Origin: Thermococcus litoralis DSM 5473
GTDB lineage: Archaea > Methanobacteriota_B > Thermococci > Thermococcales > Thermococcaceae
Assembly (NCBI RefSeq): GCF_000246985.2
Contig: NC_022084.1
Span: 243,994 to 307,993 of the forward strand
Direction of reading: 5' to 3'
Length of the DNA stretch: 64,000 nucleotides
Shown here: positions 19,499 through 30,965 of the stretch, in pieces
Numbering within the stretch: the first letter of the stretch is position 1
Layout of the letters: every line of letters starts with the position of its first letter
Made by a program: the position numbers and the translations under genes
Notes under the pieces: generated by a model
What the model saw: only the letters and a program-made list of their open reading frames with translations
The model's database searches: none
Told to the model about the DNA's origin: nothing

Positions 19499-20671
19499 AT
19501 GATAATAGAAAAGGCCGAAGAGATACTCAAAGAGCACAAACTCTGTGACCACTGCTTGGGAAGGGCCTTTGCCCTGCTTGGGAAGGGGGACAATCACATC
19601 CGAGGGAAATCAATAAGGTTAGTCATTAATATGGAAAGAGAAGCTAGAGGCGAGGAGGGCTTTCAGGAGCCTCAAGAGTGTGAGCTTTGCGGAAATATCT
19701 TCAAAAAGACCGAATATCTTGCAAGGCTTTGCTATGATAAGGTTTCAAGGCTTGGACTTGAGTTTGAGAGCTTTCTCGTTGGCTCAAGGGTTCCCAAGGA
19801 AATTGTAGAGAAAGAACGGGAGATAATTGAAAAGTTTGGGTTGAAGTATGCTGAACCAATAAACAGGGAATTGAACAGGGAAATTGGAAAGCTCCTTGAA
19901 CTCATACTTCAAAAGCCTGTAAACAAGAGCAACCCAGATGTTGTTTTTATAGTGGAGCCATACAACGAGAGGGTGGAACTCCAGATAAAGCCTCTCTACA
20001 TCTATGGTCGCTACAGGAAGCTAGTTAGGGGGATCCCTCAAACGCCATTAAGGGGATTCAAAGAAAGTGTTGCGTCAATAATCTGCAAACCTTTTTCAAA
20101 AGCGACAAAAGGAAAATGCATATTCCACGGAGCTGGAAGAGAGGATGTAGATGTGAGAATGCTTGGGAATGGGCGACCCTTTGTTGTTGAGGTTAAGAGG
20201 CCAATAAAAAGGCATATTGACTTAGGGAGAATTGAAGAGGAAATCAACAAGAGCGGGAAAGTTGAGGTTTTAGGGCTCAGGTTTATAACCAAGGAAGAAG
20301 CCGAAAAGGTTCTCACATCAAACCACAAAAAAGAATACGAGGCACTTGTTTACGTTGAGGAGGGCATCAGCAGAGAAGAGGTTGAAAAGGTCGTTAAGGC
20401 ACTCGAAGGAGCAACCATTCATCAAAGAACCCCTAGAAGGGTTTTAGGGAGAAGGGCCGATTTGGTGAGAGTGAGAAAAGTCCATGAGGCTGAAGGTGAG
20501 CTTTTAGATGAGAGGCATTTTAAACTCCGCCTGATAACCGACGGAGGGCTCTACATAAAAGAACTAATTTCGGGAGACAAGGGGAGGACAACCCCTTCGG
20601 TGAGCGAGATATTAGGAAAGAAGGCTTGGTGCGAAAAACTTGATGTGCTGAACATCCTAGATGAGCAGTGA
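19499..20671 (+). CDS. pus10: tRNA pseudouridine(54/55) synthase Pus10
   Basis: A 390-residue archaeal Pus10, which makes pseudouridine 54 and 55 in the T loop of tRNA. The N-terminal THUMP-containing region carries two Cys pairs (C-D-H-C at the start and C-E-L-C about 50 residues on) that bind zinc in this family. The catalytic segment G-R-E-D-V-D-V-R-M-L-G contains the essential Asp. The start is ATG 19499, preceded by GGGTGCGAG; the same frame stays open for 460 bases upstream, but that stretch overlaps the divergent regulator and is not real coding. Confidence 0.93.
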   Translation: MIIEKAEEILKEHKLCDHCLGRAFALLGKGDNHIRGKSIRLVINMEREARGEEGFQEPQECELCGNIFKKTEYLARLCYDKVSRLGLEFESFLVGSRVPKEIVEKEREIIEKFGLKYAEPINRELNREIGKLLELILQKPVNKSNPDVVFIVEPYNERVELQIKPLYIYGRYRKLVRGIPQTPLRGFKESVASIICKPFSKATKGKCIFHGAGREDVDVRMLGNGRPFVVEVKRPIKRHIDLGRIEEEINKSGKVEVLGLRFITKEEAEKVLTSNHKKEYEALVYVEEGISREEVEKVVKALEGATIHQRTPRRVLGRRADLVRVRKVHEAEGELLDERHFKLRLITDGGLYIKELISGDKGRTTPSVSEILGKKAWCEKLDVLNILDEQ

Positions 20672-20794
20672 AAACTTTATAAATGGTTGAGCACATGAGC
20701 TTATGGTATTGGGAAAGACCCATAGTTGATAAAAGCTTGTTCCTAAACGTATAAGTTGTTGAAACTCCTAAATAAGCTCTAAGAGGTGATTGAT

Positions 20795-21088
20795 ATGGTT
20801 CAAAAAGCCCATACTGTTAGAAGGAAAACCAGAGGTAAGCTTAGCAAATCACCAAGGAGGAGAGGCCTTCCTCCATTAACAAGGTTCCTCCAAGAGTTTG
20901 AAGTCGGACAGAAAGTCCACATAGTGATTGAGCCAAGCTACCACAAAGGAATGCCCGATCCAAGGTTCCATGGAAGAACCGGCACAGTGGTTGGAAAGAG
21001 GGGAGATGCATACATAGTCCAGCTCACCGATGGCGGTAAGGTTAAGACATTCTTTATTCACCCAGTCCATTTAAGACCCCAGAAGTGA
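20795..21088 (+). CDS. rpl21e: Ribosomal protein L21e
   Basis: The 97-residue archaeal/eukaryal large-subunit protein eL21: basic N-terminus with R-R-K-T-R-G-K-L, then an SH3-like barrel with [15 protein letters not shown]. The start ATG 20795 follows GAGGTGAT. It is the first gene of a conserved Thermococcales operon (L21e, rpoF, DUF655, ksgA). The 123-base gap upstream holds TATA-like elements (C-T-T-T-A-T-A-A-A-T right after the pus10 stop), leaving a leader of about 95 bases with a possible small TATGG/CCATA hairpin. Confidence 0.96.
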   Translation: MVQKAHTVRRKTRGKLSKSPRRRGLPPLTRFLQEFEVGQKVHIVIEPSYHKGMPDPRFHGRTGTVVGKRGDAYIVQLTDGGKVKTFFIHPVHLRPQK

Positions 21089-21093
21089 GAGCT

Positions 21094-21456
21094 ATGATAG
21101 GGCGCAAGAAGCTTAAGGAGGAATACATCTCAATTCCAGAGGCAAGGGAATTACTGCTCAAGAGAAAAGAGGAAGGGGCTGAAGAAAACCCAGAGGAGCC
21201 AATATTCTATGAGGCAAGGGTCAGCATTGAGCATGCCGAGAGGTTCTCAAAACTACCAGCAGAAAAGGCAAAAGAGCTTAGAGAAAAGCTAACAGGCCTC
21301 TTTGAATGGCTTGATGGGAGAATAGCGACAAAAATTGTTGACATAATGCCCGAAGACTACTTTGACATAAGGGTTATCTTTGCCAAGGAAGAACACATGC
21401 CCACCAAAGAGGAAGCAGAAAAGATACTCGAAATACTTGAAGAATATAGGGAGTAG
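21094..21456 (+). CDS. rpoF: RNA polymerase subunit F (Rpb4 homologue)
   Basis: A 120-residue archaeal RNA polymerase stalk subunit that dimerises with RpoE. The helical HRDC-like fold, typical P-E-A-R-E-L-L-L start and P-E-D-Y-F-D-I-R-V-I-F-A segment match Thermococcales RpoF. The start is taken at ATG 21094; GTG 21085 is in frame, overlaps the end of L21e, and is also possible. It sits five bases after the L21e stop, so translation is probably coupled. Confidence 0.93.
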   Translation: MIGRKKLKEEYISIPEARELLLKRKEEGAEENPEEPIFYEARVSIEHAERFSKLPAEKAKELREKLTGLFEWLDGRIATKIVDIMPEDYFDIRVIFAKEEHMPTKEEAEKILEILEEYRE

Positions 21457-21532
21457 CACTCTTTTCTTCTTTTTCAAAATTTCTCGAAAAGTATTAAAAG
21501 CCCTAAGCTGTATATTCTTGGGGGGAGAGACC

Positions 21533-23512
<1,980 letters not shown>

Positions 23513-23624
23513 AACAACACCCAAATTTTATTTTCACTTTTGAAGTTTAAAAGCATACCCAATTTTGAGTATCAAACCCCAATGACCCGCTGGATTTTTA
23601 AACCTCTAACCAAAATCCCCACAC

Positions 23625-25369
23625 ATGATAGTTGCGATAGTTGATGGCTACACCGACGAACCAGCGGGGCTTGGAGTGCCTCCATATTTGGGGATCTACC
23701 CAAGATACGCCTATGGTGCAATAAAAAAGCCAGAAAAGATGCGAGAATTTTTTACCTCACGATAGATGACCTCCGCTTTACTTTTGAAGGCGAGCAAGGG
23801 ATAAAAACCAAAAACAAAACTCCCAACGTGTATAAAACAAAAGAGATTCTTGAGAAGGCTGATGTGATTATATACATCGGTGGACTACACACCCCAGGAA
23901 AATACCTTTCTGCGGTTCCTTCTCAAGTGGAAGAGGTTGCAAAGTTTATAAAACCCTTCAAGGGCATTAAAATCCTCGGCGGGCCGGCTTTTATGGGCTC
24001 AGCCCATGAAGGTGGTACAAAGATAAGCTCAAGGGGACTAACCCTTGCCCATGCAATTTTTGACCACATCGTTTACAGTGACTTGGAAGCTTTTCTTTAT
24101 GACTTCTTCACAAACCCCAAGGACGCAAATCCATTTCGCTTTAGGGACTATTTGGAATTAAGGGACTACGCACTCTTAGGTGCCGAAGTCGTGAAGCAAT
24201 TTCCCGATTATCCGGATTTTGTTATAGTGGAAATCGAAACCCAGAGAGGATGCCCCAAAGCTGCAGGCATAGGAGGTTGTTCTTTCTGTACAGAGCCGGT
24301 TAGATACAAATCAATAGAAGACCGACCTATTGAAGACATCGTTAAGGAAGTTGAAGTGCTCTATAACCTGGGAGTAAGGCACTTTAGGATAGGGAGGCAG
24401 AGCTGTATCTTTTCATACATGGCTAAGCCGAACGGCAGGGTTCCGATTCCAAACCCAGAAGCCCTTGAGAAGCTCTTCAAGGGAATTAGAGTAGTTGCAC
24501 CGGATGTGAAGACCTTGCATGTAGACAATGCCAACCCAGCGGTTATAGCAAATTATCCTGAGGAAAGCATTAAAATTGCAAAGACGCTTATAAAATACGG
24601 CACACCTGGCAACGTCGTTGCCTTTGGGCTTGAAACGGCCGACCCAAAGGTTGCAAGGCTCAACAACCTGAACTCCACAGCGGAGGAAACCTACGAAGCG
24701 GTTAGGATTTTGAATGAAGTTGGTGCCAAAAGGGGCTACAACGGAATGCCCTGGCTTTTACCAGGAATAAACATCCTCTTCGGCCTTCCTGGAGAAACCA
24801 AGAAGACTTACGAGCTTACCTATGAGTTCTTAAAGAAAATCCTCGACGATGGGCTGTTGGTGAGGAGGATAAACATAAGGCAGGTCGTTGTCTTTCCAGG
24901 GACACCTTTGTGGCATATGAGGGATAAGGTAAAGACCGAAAAGCACAAAGCCCTCATAAAGCACTACAAGTACAAGATAAGGCACGAAATAGACTACCCT
25001 ATGCTTAAAAGATTATTACCAGTGGGAACGATTTTGAGGGATGTTAGGGCGGAGGTGTTTGATAACGGCCTAACATACGGCAGGCAGATAGGGAGCTATC
25101 CCCTGATAGTCGGAATTCCAAAGAAAATTGAACTGAACAGGTTTTATGATGTTTTAATTGTTGATCACGGCTTTAGGAGCATAACTGGAATACCGATTCC
25201 TATAAACGTGAACAGGGAGAGCTCAAAGGTTTTGAGCTATCTGCCTGGAATTGGAAAGAAAAAAGTTGCAAAGATCCTTGCAAAAAGACCGTTCAAAAGC
25301 AAGGAGGAGTTTTTAGAAATTGTGGAGCATGAGAAAAGAGAAATGTACAAAAGAGCTATAGAAGTTTAA
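23625..25369 (+). CDS. Radical SAM protein with C-terminal helix-hairpin-helix (COG1031), frame switch at A_AAA_AAG
   Basis: A radical SAM enzyme of unknown reaction, predicted 581 residues once the frame is restored. The ATG at 23625 opens M-I-V-A-I-V-D-G-Y-T-D-E-P-A-G-L-G and meets a TAG at 23763. The rest is open one frame back and joins exactly at the heptamer A-AAA-AAG (23723-23729): after a -1 slip the next codons read A-R-K-D-A-R-I-F-Y. The cluster motif R-G-C-P-K-A-A-G-I-G-G-C-S-F-C has CX8CX2C spacing rather than CX3CX2C. The C-terminus has Y-L-P-G-I-G-K-K-K-V, a helix-hairpin-helix. The start appears leaderless behind G-G-A-T-T-T-T-T-A-A-A. A one-base sequencing deletion in the A run is the main alternative to programmed frameshifting. 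Confidence 0.8.
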
Positions 25370-26052
25370 CTGCTCTCTCCTGTTGCCTGTGATGCAATTA
25401 TTGTTTTCAGTGCCAAGACTTCAATGAAGAGGGTTTGTTCGCTTGTAGCCTCAATTATCAGCACTCCTTCCCTCGGGACGTAAATTCTGTTCGTCTTTGC
25501 CCCCTCAACAGGGCCCTTTAGTATTATCACGAGGTGTTTTTTGTTCCCCATTAATCCAAGGCCGAGCTTGGCCTTTTGGGCAAAAGCGAGAGTTGTTGTG
25601 TGAATTTTATCCTTATCCGCCTGAGCCCTTGCAAGGGCTTCTGTTTCATTATAACCATTGTGGATGTAGTACCAGTATCTCGCGGCCGTGAATATTGGTG
25701 ATACAGTTACCGAAAGCTCAGAGGCAGTTTTGCTCCTCAAAACACACATCTGCCCGTATTGTGAAACGTCACAGTTCCTAAAGATTGGATCGCCAACAAC
25801 TATCGTAAGATCATCATAAACATTGCTTCTCAAAGTAAGATTCAACTCCAAAAAGGGATCACCACTTATATAACTTTCGAGAAGAACCTTATACTGTCTC
25901 CCGCTATAAGGAACTTTAACCAAAACCTTATCCAGAGGGTCTCCTTTTGGAGTGATTGCTTTTTCCCAATTCAAATACCCATAGAAGACAACTCCGAGAG
26001 AAGCGGCAATGAGAACAATGGATAACAAAACTGCCAGTATCTTTTTATTCAA
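25366..26052 (-). CDS. Membrane-anchored protein of unknown function
   Basis: About 228 residues. One N-terminal hydrophobic segment (I-L-A-V-L-L-S-I-V-L-I-A-A-S) acts as signal or anchor. An extracellular beta-rich domain follows, with a Cys pair (F-R-N-C-D-V and Q-M-C-V-L) about 11 residues apart that could form a disulfide. No family is recognised. The start is uncertain: no ATG is available, and three in-frame TTGs lie at 26067, 26058 and 26052; the last has the best spacing from GGGGG. It lies between a convergent radical SAM gene and the S-layer gene upstream, and could be read through from the latter. Confidence 0.6.
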   Translation of the reverse strand: MNKKILAVLLSIVLIAASLGVVFYGYLNWEKAITPKGDPLDKVLVKVPYSGRQYKVLLESYISGDPFLELNLTLRSNVYDDLTIVVGDPIFRNCDVSQYGQMCVLRSKTASELSVTVSPIFTAARYWYYIHNGYNETEALARAQADKDKIHTTTLAFAQKAKLGLGLMGNKKHLVIILKGPVEGAKTNRIYVPREGVLIIEATSEQTLFIEVLALKTIIASQATGESS

Positions 26053-26098
26053 TTTCAAAACCCCCAAGAAAAGTTAATTAAAAAAGAAGGAAAAGGCT

Positions 26099-27997
26099 TC
26101 AGAGGCCAGCCAAGTACTCCATGAGCTCCTTGGCTGCGTCTCTTGTGGCGTACCTGTCTTCACCAGCAACAATAAGGACGTCATACTCGCCAAAGACATC
26201 CTCTAAGTAGTTAAGGTCCCCGTCTCTGTTCTCCCAATCGAACATTCCCTGTTCAACGAGGTACTTGGTGATTGCGTTCGCAACTGGTCCACCGACGAGG
26301 ATGAGGTTGCTGTCGACTGCGTTGACGTCAACCTCAGTGTCAAGCACTGTGATTGATTCTGCAATCTTGTTGACCTCGACGGTCTTGACTTTCTCGGTCT
26401 TAACGCTGTCAATGATGTAGTCATCAAGTTCCTCTCCGATCTTAACTTCCTTAGTCTCATATTGTGGTTCTTTTGGATCCACTGCTATATATGCCCTCGC
26501 GGCATAGTAGTTCTCTTCATCCTCTGGGTTTTCCTTTGTCTCACTTTCGAATTCATACTTGAGCACATATCTGTCAAAGAGGTTTATTGTTGAACCAACG
26601 AGGTCGTCTGTGTTTGTGAGCTTTATACCAAGCAGTCTGTCCCCATCATCATTGAATATGAGGTCCACTTTCCATCCATCGAGGAAGTCCTCGTCCCCAT
26701 CTTCTATAGTGCCCACATCTGTCTGAATGCTTATCTCAGCTATCGTTGAGCCCTCGATACCAACAAACACTGTTTCAAGTTCAATTCTTAGGTCGTCTAC
26801 TTCGTCGGATTCTCCCACGTCAACGCTTACGAGTTCTGTGTCTCCATCAGGGGTTGTAACCCTAAACAGTGCTCTCTCTTCGTTAATTGAAAGGTCGACT
26901 GCTTCAATTTTGTAGCCGTTGAATTCCAGAACCTGGTTTACTTTAATCCACTCAGTTCCCCAGTCCTTACCGATTTCAATTTCACCCTCGGTACCATTAA
27001 TGGATAGTATCTCATACTTCTCTCCGAAGAGTGTGAATGCATCCCCTTCTTGAAGTCCCTCATAAAAGCTGTCGTCCTCTACATCATCAGTTGATAGGTC
27101 GTCGTAGTAGTAGCTGTGGCTCTCAAAGCCGAAGTCATCTGTATCTGCTTCGTCATAAACCTCTATTGTGAAGTCTATGTACACTTCAAGACCTTCTTCT
27201 GGAACTATCAGCTTAACACTCTTTGGTGGGATTGTTTTATCATCGTCGTTTAGATAATCCTCGTCATCTTCATCGAACTTGTAAAGACCGATTTGCTTTA
27301 TGTTAATGAGGTAGTCAACTATTTTTGCTTCCTCAAGCTCGAGTTCTGTCTCAAATGGTGTGTCTTCACCGTAGGTTCCGCTTTCACTGTCGCCGAGCTC
27401 TATTGACTCAACGTCTGCGAGCTGTATGCCGGTAATTGTATCACCAAATGGCTGTATGTCCGTATCGTACTCGTCAAAGAACGTTGAGTAATAGTCGGTG
27501 TTCTCCAATTCAAGGATGTCGTGTTCTCCATCCGCATCTACACTGAATAGCTCATCAAACTCTGCTGAGTAGTATGCATCGCTGAGAGCGCTGTCGTCAT
27601 CGGCAAATGAGCCGTTCCACCATCTGTTTCCTGGTAACTCACTGTATTTTTGAGCAGTAACTTCATCGTACTCATCGTCTGAGTCTTCAACAAAGCTTGA
27701 GTAGAGTGGGATGTCCTCTGGGTCAGGGGCAGTGTCCTCCTTAACAACAACTGCCGTTGCCCCTGCTTCGACCTCTTTCTCGGTGTAGAGGAGCGTACCG
27801 AGCGCTACAGCTACATCTGCTGCACTCACAACGTCCATAGCAGCAGCGTTGCTTCCAACTACGATTTTAACGTTTGGCATTCCATCCTTAACAAAGAATT
27901 CCTTTCCTGGAAGCTCTGATTGGGCGCTTGCATACCCAAGGGTTGCTCCAACCATTGCGGCACCAACAGCAAGGGCCGCGATTTTTCTTACCTTCAT
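26099..27997 (-). CDS. S-layer protein
   Basis: A 632-residue secreted surface-layer protein of the Thermococcales type. A cleavable signal peptide (M-K-V-R-K-I-A-A-L-A-V-G-A-A, ending A-S-A-Q) is followed by an S-layer N-terminal domain (M-P-N-V-K-I-V-V-G-S-N-A-A-A) with a very acidic, Asp/Glu/Tyr-rich body. The C-terminal domain ends V-A-G-E-D-R-Y-A-T-R-D-A-A-K-E-L. The acidic composition differs sharply from neighbours, as is usual for this protein class. The promoter and leader look very strong. It would form the paracrystalline cell envelope outside the membrane. Confidence 0.92.
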   Translation of the reverse strand: MKVRKIAALAVGAAMVGATLGYASAQSELPGKEFFVKDGMPNVKIVVGSNAAAMDVVSAADVAVALGTLLYTEKEVEAGATAVVVKEDTAPDPEDIPLYSSFVEDSDDEYDEVTAQKYSELPGNRWWNGSFADDDSALSDAYYSAEFDELFSVDADGEHDILELENTDYYSTFFDEYDTDIQPFGDTITGIQLADVESIELGDSESGTYGEDTPFETELELEEAKIVDYLINIKQIGLYKFDEDDEDYLNDDDKTIPPKSVKLIVPEEGLEVYIDFTIEVYDEADTDDFGFESHSYYYDDLSTDDVEDDSFYEGLQEGDAFTLFGEKYEILSINGTEGEIEIGKDWGTEWIKVNQVLEFNGYKIEAVDLSINEERALFRVTTPDGDTELVSVDVGESDEVDDLRIELETVFVGIEGSTIAEISIQTDVGTIEDGDEDFLDGWKVDLIFNDDGDRLLGIKLTNTDDLVGSTINLFDRYVLKYEFESETKENPEDEENYYAARAYIAVDPKEPQYETKEVKIGEELDDYIIDSVKTEKVKTVEVNKIAESITVLDTEVDVNAVDSNLILVGGPVANAITKYLVEQGMFDWENRDGDLNYLEDVFGEYDVLIVAGEDRYATRDAAKELMEYLAGL

Positions 27998-28090
27998 GTC
28001 TTCACACCTCCGATACCTTGTGGGGGCTAAACCCCCAACTATGGTATTCTTCAGTAGCTATATGTAGCTTAGGGTTTATATACTTTTCGC
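27998..28090 (-). promoter_or_regulatory. S-layer promoter and leader with a G5/C5 hairpin
   Basis: Reading the minus strand: a purine-rich BRE-like G-C-G-A-A-A-A is followed by the TATA box GTATATAAA (28075-28083), predicting a start of transcription near 28048-28052. The leader then contains a hairpin TGGGGG-TTTAG-CCCCCA (28021-28037), and GGAGGTG immediately before the ATG. The remaining gap to 28282 is AT-rich and shows no gene. Confidence 0.7.
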
Positions 28091-28282
28091 TTTCAGACCC
28101 TTTCTAACGATTAGAAAAGCCGTATTTTTCCCTCAATGGCCAAAAGTGGCATTTACCTAATGCCTACACCCAATTCGCCTTTTGCCGATAATATCTCAAC
28201 AAAAGTTGAAGATGACAATAGATTCTCTACCAGCAATAATGATCTCTGCTTATAAACTTTTCCCCTTCGATAAATTAAAGGA

Positions 28283-29107
28283 TCAAGAGAGCCTGAATTT
28301 GAAGGTGTCCTTTTCTATGAGCTTTTTCTTAAGCGGTCTGTGGATGAGTTCGTGGACAAAACCTCCAAGGTCTGTGAGAGCATTTTGAAGCTCCGTTGCA
28401 GAGATGTCAACTATCTCTGGCTCGATTATCGATATTGCAACCGGTGCATATTTTGCCGTAAGCTGGAAGAGAACCTCAAAAGGTGATACTAGCTCACTCG
28501 CAACAAGGGCGTATATTCTCTCCTCCCCCTCCTCCTGCACTTTTACAAGGATTTTGTTTATCTTACAGCCCTCATATGCGAAGGCCTTCAGCATGGTCTC
28601 CTCCACGACTTCCTTGTTTTTCCCATACGTTTCTATAACGAATCGGTAGAGAATCTCTTTGCCGTCAATTATCATCTCTTCAATCTCTTCCCTACTGTAA
28701 CCTATTCTTGGCTTTGGAATCTCATCAAGCGGAGGATACGCTACAAGACCTCCAAACTTCTCCATGAGCTTGCCCATGAATAAAGAAACCTCCCCAAGGA
28801 TTTTCATAAGGTCTTTACCTTCTATTTCAATTTTGGCAGGGGATACAACTTCAACTATTGCGGGGGCATATTTCATGGTGGCTTTCACTATTTCTTCAAA
28901 AGAACCCTCCAGTTCTGCCTCAACCATGCTTGAGTATTTGAGCATCTCCTCTTCAGGATTTTCAAGGATATCCTCGGCTCTTATGTTCTCAACCTTTACA
29001 TTGGTTTCATTCTTTAGGGACTTTACGATCTCTTCGACAGCCCTTTCCAAAGCTTTCTTATGGTTTGAAAGCGCCTCTATATAAAATCTAACCCTCATTG
29101 TTGCCAT
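28283..29107 (-). CDS. Protein with internally duplicated domain, next to AmrS
   Basis: A 274-residue cytosolic-looking protein of unknown function. Two halves repeat one pattern: Y-A-P-A-I-V-E-V-V-S-P-A-K-I-E-I followed by L-M-K-I-L-G-E-V in the first, and Y-A-P-V-A-I-S-I-I-E-P-E-I-V-D-I followed by L-Q-N-A-L-T-D-L in the second, each ending in a helix with M-E-K-F-G or I-H-R-P-L. This indicates an old tandem duplication. The start ATG 29107 follows GGTGGT and lies one base after the amrS stop, so the two are probably translated together. Confidence 0.62.
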   Translation of the reverse strand: MATMRVRFYIEALSNHKKALERAVEEIVKSLKNETNVKVENIRAEDILENPEEEMLKYSSMVEAELEGSFEEIVKATMKYAPAIVEVVSPAKIEIEGKDLMKILGEVSLFMGKLMEKFGGLVAYPPLDEIPKPRIGYSREEIEEMIIDGKEILYRFVIETYGKNKEVVEETMLKAFAYEGCKINKILVKVQEEGEERIYALVASELVSPFEVLFQLTAKYAPVAISIIEPEIVDISATELQNALTDLGGFVHELIHRPLKKKLIEKDTFKFRLS

Positions 29108-29108
29108 A

Positions 29109-30155
29109 TTACCACCACATTCCTCTGTAATGTCTTTTTTTATATTCGCCAATTATCGGTATTGGTTCACCACAGTATTCACACTTTCCATCCTTTATGT
29201 GGTACTCCTCTATCGTAAAGCCCCACCTGACTATTAAAGGTTTTCCACACTTTGGGCAGTATGTGTTTTCTCCATCATGGCCCGGGATATTCCCGGTATA
29301 CACAAATTTCAACCCCTCCTCCTTAGCTATGCGATAAGCCTTTTCAATGGTCTCAACTGGCGTTGGAGGCAACGTGAGGAGCTTATAATGGGGGAAAAAG
29401 CGTGAGAAGTGTACTGGTGTATCATCACCTAGCTCTTCAACCACCCATCTCGCAAAAGCCCTTATCTCATCTTCACTGTCGTTTAGCGTTGGTATTATGA
29501 GGTATGTAAGCTCAACGTGAATCCCAAACTCCTTCTTGGCTATAACTGCAGTTCTCTTGCTCGGCTCCAAACTTGGCACCTTCGAGATCTTTCTGTAAAA
29601 CTCATCTTTGAATGCCTTTATGTCAATGTTCATGGCATCTATATAAGGAGCTAACTCCCTAAAGGGTTCCTCGTTTATGTAGCCGTTCGTCACGAGAATG
29701 TTCTTGAGGCCTTCTCTTTTGGCGATCTTTGAAGTTTCGAGAACGAATTCATACCATATCGTTGGCTCGTTGTATGTGTAAGCTATGCTCTCGCATCCAT
29801 AATGTTTGGCCAGCCTCACTATAGCCTCCGAAGTGACATCCTCCAAGTAGGGGAAAGTCTCATCAGCCTGGCTTATCTCCCAGTTCTGGCAGTGGATGCA
29901 GTGCATGTTACACCCAACTGTGCCTATAGAGAATGCACAGGAGCCTGGATAGAAGTGAAAGAGCGGCTTCTTTTCAATCGGATCGGCAGCCATAGAAGAT
30001 ACCTTCCCATAATTGAGGGTGTAAAGCTTACCACCAATGTTCTTCCTAACCCTGCAGGAACCCCTCTGTCCTTCATCTATGAGACAGTTCAAGGGACATA
30101 AGTAACATCTCACCCTGTTGCCCTCTAAGGGCTCCCAATACATAGCCTCTCTCAT
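29109..30155 (-). CDS. amrS: AmmeMemoRadiSam system radical SAM enzyme
   Basis: A 348-residue radical SAM enzyme related to pyruvate formate-lyase activating enzymes. The cluster motif G-C-N-M-H-C-I-H-C (CX3CX2C) is near residue 80, preceded by the family hallmark Y-L-C-P-L-N-C and S-C-R-V-R. The C-terminus carries two Cys pairs (Y-C-P-K-C-G and C-E-Y-C-G) that suggest an extra metal site. It is named for co-occurrence with AMMECR1 and Memo proteins, which are not in this window. The system's reaction is not established. Ribosome-binding site GGTGGT. Confidence 0.9.
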   Translation of the reverse strand: MREAMYWEPLEGNRVRCYLCPLNCLIDEGQRGSCRVRKNIGGKLYTLNYGKVSSMAADPIEKKPLFHFYPGSCAFSIGTVGCNMHCIHCQNWEISQADETFPYLEDVTSEAIVRLAKHYGCESIAYTYNEPTIWYEFVLETSKIAKREGLKNILVTNGYINEEPFRELAPYIDAMNIDIKAFKDEFYRKISKVPSLEPSKRTAVIAKKEFGIHVELTYLIIPTLNDSEDEIRAFARWVVEELGDDTPVHFSRFFPHYKLLTLPPTPVETIEKAYRIAKEEGLKFVYTGNIPGHDGENTYCPKCGKPLIVRWGFTIEEYHIKDGKCEYCGEPIPIIGEYKKRHYRGMWW

Positions 30156-30260
30156 AAAACCACCATTCTAAAATAGCACTTACTATAGTTTAAGCTTTTG
30201 GTTCAAAAACAGGCTAAATAAAAGAGAGAATAGAGCAGCTTATTGGACTTTTGGTAAGAT

Positions 30261-30965
30261 CTACACCACTCTCTTCCTAAACAGCACTACCAGAGGTATC
30301 AGCCACGCCAGATGCACCGCAAGAGCTATTGGGAAATTGCTGTAGTCGTTAAGTGGGATTCCTTCAAAGACCTTGTAGAGCCAGTAAGTTGGGAGGAAAG
30401 CAGTGAACTTACTCCAGTCCGTTGAGAGGTTTCTCCATACGACGACGAGCTTTATCACCGGTGGGAGCATTAGGAACCAGCCAATGACTTTGCTTACTGT
30501 TAAAGCCTGCATCCTTGACTCCGAGAACACCGTGATGAGCAGCCCGTAGATCCACACCTCGAAGAGGAAGAGAGTCATCAGAGCTAGAATGCCCTTTTGA
30601 GGTATTTCTATGTCGAGTATATAGGGGGCAACGAAAGTAAATACAGCCACTACTATTGAAGCCCAAGTTAGCCTATATGCCAAAAAGGCCTCGCTTGAGA
30701 TGGGGATAACTTGGAGGGCTTGAATAGTTTTGTCTTCCTTCTCGTCGGCCATCATGAAGCCAGGTATCATGCCGAATATCATGGGTATGAATATCAAGCC
30801 TAAGAGAGCCAAGAGGGAATAATAAATCCCGATGCGGTCTTTGAAGTAGCGGATGATGAGGAGGATCACGAGAGTCATAGCAACGCTGTACAGGAGCATC
30901 GGGTCCCTCCTCAGGAGCTTGAGGTCGGTCTTGTAAATAGCTCCAAACTTCTTCACAAAACTCAT
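30261..30965 (-). CDS. ABC-2 type transporter permease
   Basis: A 234-residue integral membrane protein with about six hydrophobic helices. The cytosolic loop D-E-K-E-D-K-T-I-Q-A-L-Q-V-I-P-I after helix two is typical of ABC-2 exporter permeases. It is the last gene of a three-gene operon and overlaps the preceding permease by four bases, suggesting that the two permeases form a heterodimer with the ATPase gene at the head of the operon. The substrate is unknown. Confidence 0.82.
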   Translation of the reverse strand: MSFVKKFGAIYKTDLKLLRRDPMLLYSVAMTLVILLIIRYFKDRIGIYYSLLALLGLIFIPMIFGMIPGFMMADEKEDKTIQALQVIPISSEAFLAYRLTWASIVVAVFTFVAPYILDIEIPQKGILALMTLFLFEVWIYGLLITVFSESRMQALTVSKVIGWFLMLPPVIKLVVVWRNLSTDWSKFTAFLPTYWLYKVFEGIPLNDYSNFPIALAVHLAWLIPLVVLFRKRVV

